Of a DNA stretch of 19,557 bases, positions 15,774-19,557 are shown piece by piece. Both the position numbers and the translations under genes were made by a program. Position 1 is the first letter of the stretch; every line of letters starts with the position of its first letter. Origin of the DNA: Alphaproteobacteria bacterium (GTDB taxonomy: Bacteria; Pseudomonadota; Alphaproteobacteria; GCA-2731375); contig JASLMY010000075.1 of the NCBI GenBank assembly GCA_030746295.1, positions 1-19,557 on the forward strand, read 5' to 3'. Below the pieces are notes generated by a model that was not told the origin of the DNA, did not search any database, and was given only the letters and a program-made list of their open reading frames with translations.

Positions 15774-16820
15774 TCAGTTGACGCGGACCTCGGCCGCGCC
15801 CCTCGCCATACGGCCGATCACCTTGGCCTGCCCGTAGCCCTGATCATGGAAGAGGCCGAGCACCTGGTCCACCGTGCCGGCCGCGGCAGCGACCAGCAGG
15901 CCGCCGTTGGTCTGCGGGTCGGTCAGGAGGTCACGCTGCCAGTCCTCGATGCGATCGCCAAGGCGGACCTCGTGGCCGTAGCTCGCCCAATTGCGCCCCG
16001 AGGCGCCGGTTTTCAGACCCCGCTCGGCCAACGCCCGCGCGCGCGACAAGATCGGCAGGTCGGCGTAGGCGACCTCCGCGGCGAGCCCGGCGCCGCGGCA
16101 GAGCTCCACCGTGTGGCCCAGCAGGCCGAAGCCGGTGACGTCGGTCATGGCGTGGACACCGGGCAGGGTGGCGAGGTCGGCACCGACCGCGTTCAGCTTG
16201 GTGGTGATCTCGATCATCTCGCCGTAGCCGGCCGCGTCCAGGCCGTCCTGCTTCAAGGCCGCGCTCAGGATGCCGATGCCGAGCGGCTTGCCCAGGATCA
16301 GGACGTCGCCCGCCTCGGCGGCGCTGTTACGCTTGATGGTGGCGACGTCGGCGAGGCCGATCGCGACCAGGCCATAGATCGGCTCGGGCGCGTCGATCGA
16401 GTGGCCGCCGGCGACCGTGATCCCCGCCGCCTCGCAGGCCGCGGCGCCGCCGGCCAGAATGTCCTGGATCGTCGCCACCGGCAGCTTGTCGATCGGCATG
16501 CCGACGACGGCGAGCGCCATCAGCGGCCGACCGCCGATGGCGTAGATGTCGGAAAGCGCGTTGGCGGCGGCGATGCGGCCGAAGTCGAAGGGGTCGTCGA
16601 CGATCGGCATGAAAAAATCCGTGGTGGCGATGACCGCCTGGGTCTCGTTGATCTGGTAGACGGCGGCGTCGTCGCTGGTCTCGGCGCCGACGAGCAGTGC
16701 CGGGTCGGGGCTGGCCAGCGGCAGCTTCTCCAGCATCTGGCTGAGCACTGCCGGCGCGATCTTGCAGCCGCAGCCGCCGCCGTGCGCGAGGCTGGTCAGG
16801 CGTAGGTTGGTTGCGTCCAT
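15774..16820 (-). CDS. selD: selenide, water dikinase (selenophosphate synthetase)
   Basis: A 348-residue SelD, colinear with the E. coli enzyme. It makes selenophosphate from selenide and ATP, the selenium donor for selenocysteine tRNA, 2-selenouridine in tRNA and some molybdenum hydroxylases. The N-terminal HGGGCGCK (13-20) holds catalytic Cys17 and Lys20 at the same positions as in E. coli, and the active residue is Cys, not selenocysteine. ATP-binding and metal blocks follow: [51 protein letters not shown] and DPQTNGG. GGAG lies seven bases before the ATG. No selA, selB, mnmH/selU or tRNA-Sec is present in the window, so which selenium pathway it serves cannot be told. It heads a three-gene minus-strand run with two unrelated enzymes. 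Confidence 0.97.
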   Translation of the reverse strand: MDATNLRLTSLAHGGGCGCKIAPAVLSQMLEKLPLASPDPALLVGAETSDDAAVYQINETQAVIATTDFFMPIVDDPFDFGRIAAANALSDIYAIGGRPLMALAVVGMPIDKLPVATIQDILAGGAAACEAAGITVAGGHSIDAPEPIYGLVAIGLADVATIKRNSAAEAGDVLILGKPLGIGILSAALKQDGLDAAGYGEMIEITTKLNAVGADLATLPGVHAMTDVTGFGLLGHTVELCRGAGLAAEVAYADLPILSRARALAERGLKTGASGRNWASYGHEVRLGDRIEDWQRDLLTDPQTNGGLLVAAAAGTVDQVLGLFHDQGYGQAKVIGRMARGAAEVRVN

Positions 16821-16839
16821 GGCTTGCTCCGCTCATCAG

Positions 16840-16860
16840 GTTGCCGGTCCCGCTGGCAAC
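16840..16860. repeat. inverted repeat just upstream of selD
   Basis: GTTGCC–N9–GGCAAC forms a 6-bp inverted repeat about 20 bases before the selD start codon, in the divergent gap 16821-17006. It would be in the selD leader. Confidence 0.4.
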
Positions 16861-16885
16861 CAGTCGGGATCATAGGCGAGGCCCG

Positions 16886-16925
16886 GCACCCCACACTATC
16901 GGGGTGCGGCGATTATTCGCACCCC
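16886..16925. repeat. three-part repeat forming mutually exclusive hairpins
   Basis: GCACCCC (16886-16892), GGGGTGCG (16901-16908) and CGCACCCC (16918-16925) lie in a row. The middle element can pair with the left one (7 bp, loop of 8) or the right one (8 bp, loop of 9) but not both. It lies between selD and the divergent binding-protein gene. It may be an operator with repeated half-sites, or a switch in the leader of either gene. On the minus strand a TTGACC (16939-16944) and an AATAAT (16912-16917) flank part of it, but their 21-base spacing is too long for a standard promoter. Confidence 0.55.
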
Positions 16926-17006
16926 TTGCATCCAAAAGGGTCAAAAAAAGCGTGCATTTCCGGCCTTTTCGTCGTACCAAGACGGCGTGGGTGCAAGGGC
17001 ACGGAT

Positions 17007-18293
17007 GTGTCGGTCAAACTGAAAAGAACAAGAGTTGCGGCGCGCTTGTCGATATGGGGCGCGATCGCGGCCGTGGCGTTGCAAGTTCTCCCGCTCCGGG
17101 CGGCCGAGACGGAGGTCCGGATCGGCGTCCTCTATCCCTTGAGCGGGGCCAGTGCGGCCGGCGGCGAGGCGGTGCTGGCCGCCGTCCGGGCCGCCCAGGA
17201 CATCGCCAACAACCGCCACGACACGGCCCTGCCGCTGGCGCCGGGCGCCGGCCTCCAAAAGCTGGACGGGGCCAAGGTCCGCCTCGTCGTCGCCGATCAC
17301 GGCGGCGACCCGAAGCGCGGCAGTGCCGAGGCCGAGCGCCTGATCGTCGAGGAAAAGGTGGCAGCCCTCTACGGTGCCTACCATTCCAGCGTCACCGAGG
17401 CCGCCAGCGCCGTCGCCGAGCGTCACGGCATCCCCTTCGTCACCGGCGAGAGCTCGTCCCCGAGGCTGCACCGGCGCGGCTTCAAGTGGTTCTTCCGCAC
17501 CGGTCCGCACGACGGCCACTACACCAAGGTGATGTTCGATTTCCTGAAGGATTTTCAGGCCAAGCGGGGGATCAGCTTCGCCACCGTTGCCATCTTGCAC
17601 GAGGACACCGCCTTCGGCGTCGACAGCGCTGCCGTGCAGGACGACCTCGCCGCCGCCCAGGGCCTCGTCGTGGTCACCAAGACCGCCTATCGGGCCAACG
17701 CCGACTCGCTGGTGGCCGAGGTCGAGGACCTGAAGGCGACCCTGCCGGACGTGCTGTTGCCGACCTCCTACGCCAAGGATGCGATCCTCTTCGTCGAGGA
17801 CGCCAAGCATCTCGGCTACAACCCCAAGATCGTCATCGCCCAGAACGCCGGCTACACGGACCCGACTTTCCTGAAGGCGGTGGGACCGGCCGCCGAGGGC
17901 ATCATCTCGCGGGCGCCCTTCGCCTTGGACATGGTCGACCGGATCCCGCTGATCCGGGACATGAACGAGATCTACAAGAAGCATTCCGGCGGCAAGGAGA
18001 TCTTCGATCCGCCGGCCCGCAGCTTCGTCGGCGCGCTGGTGCTGATGGAGGCGATCGACCGCGCCGGCGCCACCGACCCGGAGGCGATCCGCCAAGCCTT
18101 GCGCGAGACCTACATCCCGGCGAGCCAGATCCCAATGCCCTGGTTCGACATCGAGTTCGGCCCCGACGGCCAGAACACCGGCGTCGCCGCGATCCTGGCG
18201 CAATACCAGGACGGCCGCTTCTACACCGTCTACCCCTTCCGCTTCGCCGCTCGGCCGGTGATCTATCCGATGCCGGCCTGGTCGGCGCCCTGA
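17007..18293 (+). CDS. branched-chain amino acid-type ABC transporter substrate-binding protein
   Basis: A 428-residue periplasmic binding protein of the LivK type (Peripla_BP_6). I start at GTG 17007 because the next residues form a clear signal peptide: KLKRTR, a hydrophobic run to about residue 29, and a likely cleavage after RAA. An AAGGGC lies about six bases upstream. An in-frame ATG at 16824 would add 61 Cys/Arg-rich residues and overlap the control region. The mature part begins VRIGVLYPLSGASA, as expected for the family, and continues with YGAYHSSVTEAAS, IPFVTGESS and the hinge regions. These proteins deliver amino acids, urea, aromatic acids or similar to LivHMGF-type permeases, none of which is in the window. 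The CoA-transferase that follows may act on the imported acid. The ligand is unknown. Confidence 0.88.
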   Translation: MSVKLKRTRVAARLSIWGAIAAVALQVLPLRAAETEVRIGVLYPLSGASAAGGEAVLAAVRAAQDIANNRHDTALPLAPGAGLQKLDGAKVRLVVADHGGDPKRGSAEAERLIVEEKVAALYGAYHSSVTEAASAVAERHGIPFVTGESSSPRLHRRGFKWFFRTGPHDGHYTKVMFDFLKDFQAKRGISFATVAILHEDTAFGVDSAAVQDDLAAAQGLVVVTKTAYRANADSLVAEVEDLKATLPDVLLPTSYAKDAILFVEDAKHLGYNPKIVIAQNAGYTDPTFLKAVGPAAEGIISRAPFALDMVDRIPLIRDMNEIYKKHSGGKEIFDPPARSFVGALVLMEAIDRAGATDPEAIRQALRETYIPASQIPMPWFDIEFGPDGQNTGVAAILAQYQDGRFYTVYPFRFAARPVIYPMPAWSAP

Positions 18294-18375
18294 AGCGGGC
18301 AGGGGTGTTGCCAGGCGGTTGCCGATCGGCTTGACTCGGGCGCGACCCAATCGGCGAGCCTGATCGAACCGGAAC

Positions 18376-19557
18376 ATGGCCTTCACGCACATCCTGGACG
18401 GCGTCACCGTCCTCGACCTGACCCAATTCATCGCCGGCCCCGTGGCGACGCGGCAGTTGGCGGCGATGGGGGCCGAGGTGATCAAGGTCGAGCTGGCGCC
18501 CGCCGGCGACCAGGCCCGCGCCCTGCCGCTGATCAAGAACGGCCGCAGCGCCTATTACGCCCAGCAGAACCAGGGCAAGAAGGGGCTTTGTCTCGACCTC
18601 CGCGACGCCCGGGGCCGCGACCTCGTCAAGCGCCTGGTGCCGCACGCCGATGTCCTGATCGAGAACTTCGCGCCCGGCGTCGTCGGCCGGCTCGGCCTCG
18701 ACTGGGAGACCGTGCACGAGATCAACCCCGAGCTCATCATGTGCTCGATCTCGGCCTTTGGGCAGACGGGGCCGCTGGCCGACATGCCGGGCTTCGACTT
18801 CACCGCCCAAGCCTATACCGGCATCACCAGCATGGTCGGCGAGCCCGGCGAGGCGCCGCCGTTGATGGGGGTGGCAATCGGCGACGTCGGCACCTCGATG
18901 ACCGCGGTCGCGGCCATCAACGGCGCCCTCTTCCACCGCCAGCGGACGGGCGGCCCAGGCCAGTATCTGGACATGGCCCTGATCGACTTCTACATGCTCG
19001 GCCATAGCCTCAACGTCGAGCTGGCGAGCGCCAGCGACGGCGCCATTCAGCCGACCCGCGCCGGCAGCCATCACGGCGTCGTCGCACCGGTCGGGATCTT
19101 CCGGGCGGCGGAGCAGTTCATCGTCATCCTGGGCGTCAGCCAGGACATGTGGCTGCGTCTGGTCGAGGCGATGGGGCAGCCGGAGCTGGCCCAGGACCCG
19201 CGCTTCCTGACTTCCAAGGAGCGGATCGAGAACCGGGAGGCGCTGGTGGCGATCATCGAGGCCTGGCTGCAAGCGCAGGCGAGCGACGCCGAGGCCCTGC
19301 GCATCATTCAGGAGGCGCGGGTGCCGGCAGCGCCGGTGCTCTCCGTCGCCGAGGCGATCCGCGAGCCGCACCTCCTGGAGCGCGGCACCGTGCGCTGGGT
19401 CGAGGATCCGACGGTCGGCCGCTTTCAGATCCCGGGCATGCCGCTTCGCTTCTCGGACTTCGCCACCGAGGACACGGGCCGCGCACCCTATCTCGGCGAG
19501 CACAACGGCGAGGTCCTGGGCCGCCTGCTCGGCATGGCCGAGGCGGAGGTGGCGGCG
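18376..19557 (+). CDS. CaiB/BaiF-family (class III) CoA-transferase, 3' end missing
   Basis: The frame is open from the ATG at 18376 to the last base, 394 codons, so only a few residues should be missing. Features are LDGVTVLDLTQFIAGP (7-22), GAEVIKVE (32-39), the ENFAPGVVGRLGLD segment (96-109), SAFGQTGP (127-133) and GQYLDMALID, whose final Asp (Asp204) matches the aspartate that carries the acyl-anhydride intermediate in this family. It moves CoA between organic acids. It lies 82 bases after the binding-protein gene on the same strand and may be co-transcribed; the ribosome site is a weak GGA. The acid is not identifiable. Confidence 0.93.
   Translation, partial: MAFTHILDGVTVLDLTQFIAGPVATRQLAAMGAEVIKVELAPAGDQARALPLIKNGRSAYYAQQNQGKKGLCLDLRDARGRDLVKRLVPHADVLIENFAPGVVGRLGLDWETVHEINPELIMCSISAFGQTGPLADMPGFDFTAQAYTGITSMVGEPGEAPPLMGVAIGDVGTSMTAVAAINGALFHRQRTGGPGQYLDMALIDFYMLGHSLNVELASASDGAIQPTRAGSHHGVVAPVGIFRAAEQFIVILGVSQDMWLRLVEAMGQPELAQDPRFLTSKERIENREALVAIIEAWLQAQASDAEALRIIQEARVPAAPVLSVAEAIREPHLLERGTVRWVEDPTVGRFQIPGMPLRFSDFATEDTGRAPYLGEHNGEVLGRLLGMAEAEVAA

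Noticed and set aside
16921..16950. Possible Rho-independent terminator (CCCTT–AAGGG followed by an A run)
   Set aside because: The homopolymer is A on the plus strand and precedes the stem on the minus strand, so it fits a terminator on neither strand.
16824..17006. N-terminal extension of the binding protein from the ATG at 16824
   Set aside because: It would bury the signal peptide behind 61 Cys/Arg-rich residues and cover the divergent control region.
16821..17006. tRNA-Sec or another small RNA gene next to selD
   Set aside because: I could not find a cloverleaf or a T-loop-like sequence in this gap.
16941..18536. A 531-codon minus-strand frame opposite the binding protein
   Set aside because: Antisense to a clear signal-peptide-bearing family member, with low-complexity composition and no recognisable domain.
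17902..19503. A 533-codon minus-strand frame opposite the CoA-transferase
   Set aside because: The plus-strand frame carries full CaiB/BaiF motifs, so the opposite frame is a shadow.

Overview
The window is about 19.6 kb of high-GC, gene-dense bacterial DNA. Short or overlapping gene junctions, GC-rich third codon positions and the family mix (LLM flavin oxidoreductase, GGDEF–EAL, CaiB/BaiF CoA-transferase, acyl-CoA dehydrogenase, LivK-type binding protein) suggest an environmental alphaproteobacterium, perhaps Rhodospirillales-like. That placement is inference. I see no rRNA, tRNA, CRISPR array, transposase or phage gene, and no gene-free stretch longer than about 220 bp.

Layout. (1) 1-1586, plus strand: the 3' part of a luciferase-like flavin oxidoreductase, translationally coupled to an alpha/beta hydrolase. 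(2) 1638-5353, plus strand: two overlapping tandem paralogues of a large multi-spanning membrane protein that looks like a remote STT3/PglB/AglB (GT-C) relative. (3) 5364-7764, minus strand: a membrane-bound GGDEF–EAL c-di-GMP enzyme whose reading frame is split by a one-base shift near 7040-7060. (4) 7985-12444, minus strand: a compact five-gene run of NadC-like phosphoribosyltransferase, OMP-decarboxylase-like protein, metal-dependent amidohydrolase, divergent HisI-like protein and a membrane-anchored protein of unknown function. (5) 12595-13350, plus strand: a TauE/SafE-type permease divergent from that run. (6) 13358-16820, minus strand: selD, an acyl-CoA dehydrogenase and an enolase-superfamily sugar-acid enzyme. 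(7) 17007-19557, plus strand: a LivK-type substrate-binding protein and a CaiB/BaiF CoA-transferase that runs off the window.

The best candidate for an undescribed system is region 4. Three consecutive-pathway-like families that act on phosphoribosylated heterocycles (NadC, OMP decarboxylase and HisI folds) sit with a hydrolase and a permease around one control region. The NadC-like and HisI-like members carry altered family motifs and the decarboxylase-like member has a non-standard catalytic signature. This could be a dedicated route for making, salvaging or degrading a phosphoribosylated heterocyclic acid. The sequence alone cannot show the substrate, and the genes may simply be co-transcribed housekeeping paralogues. 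Secondary points of interest are the tandem STT3-like pair, the broken c-di-GMP gene, and a set of mutually exclusive hairpins in the selD/binding-protein divergent region.
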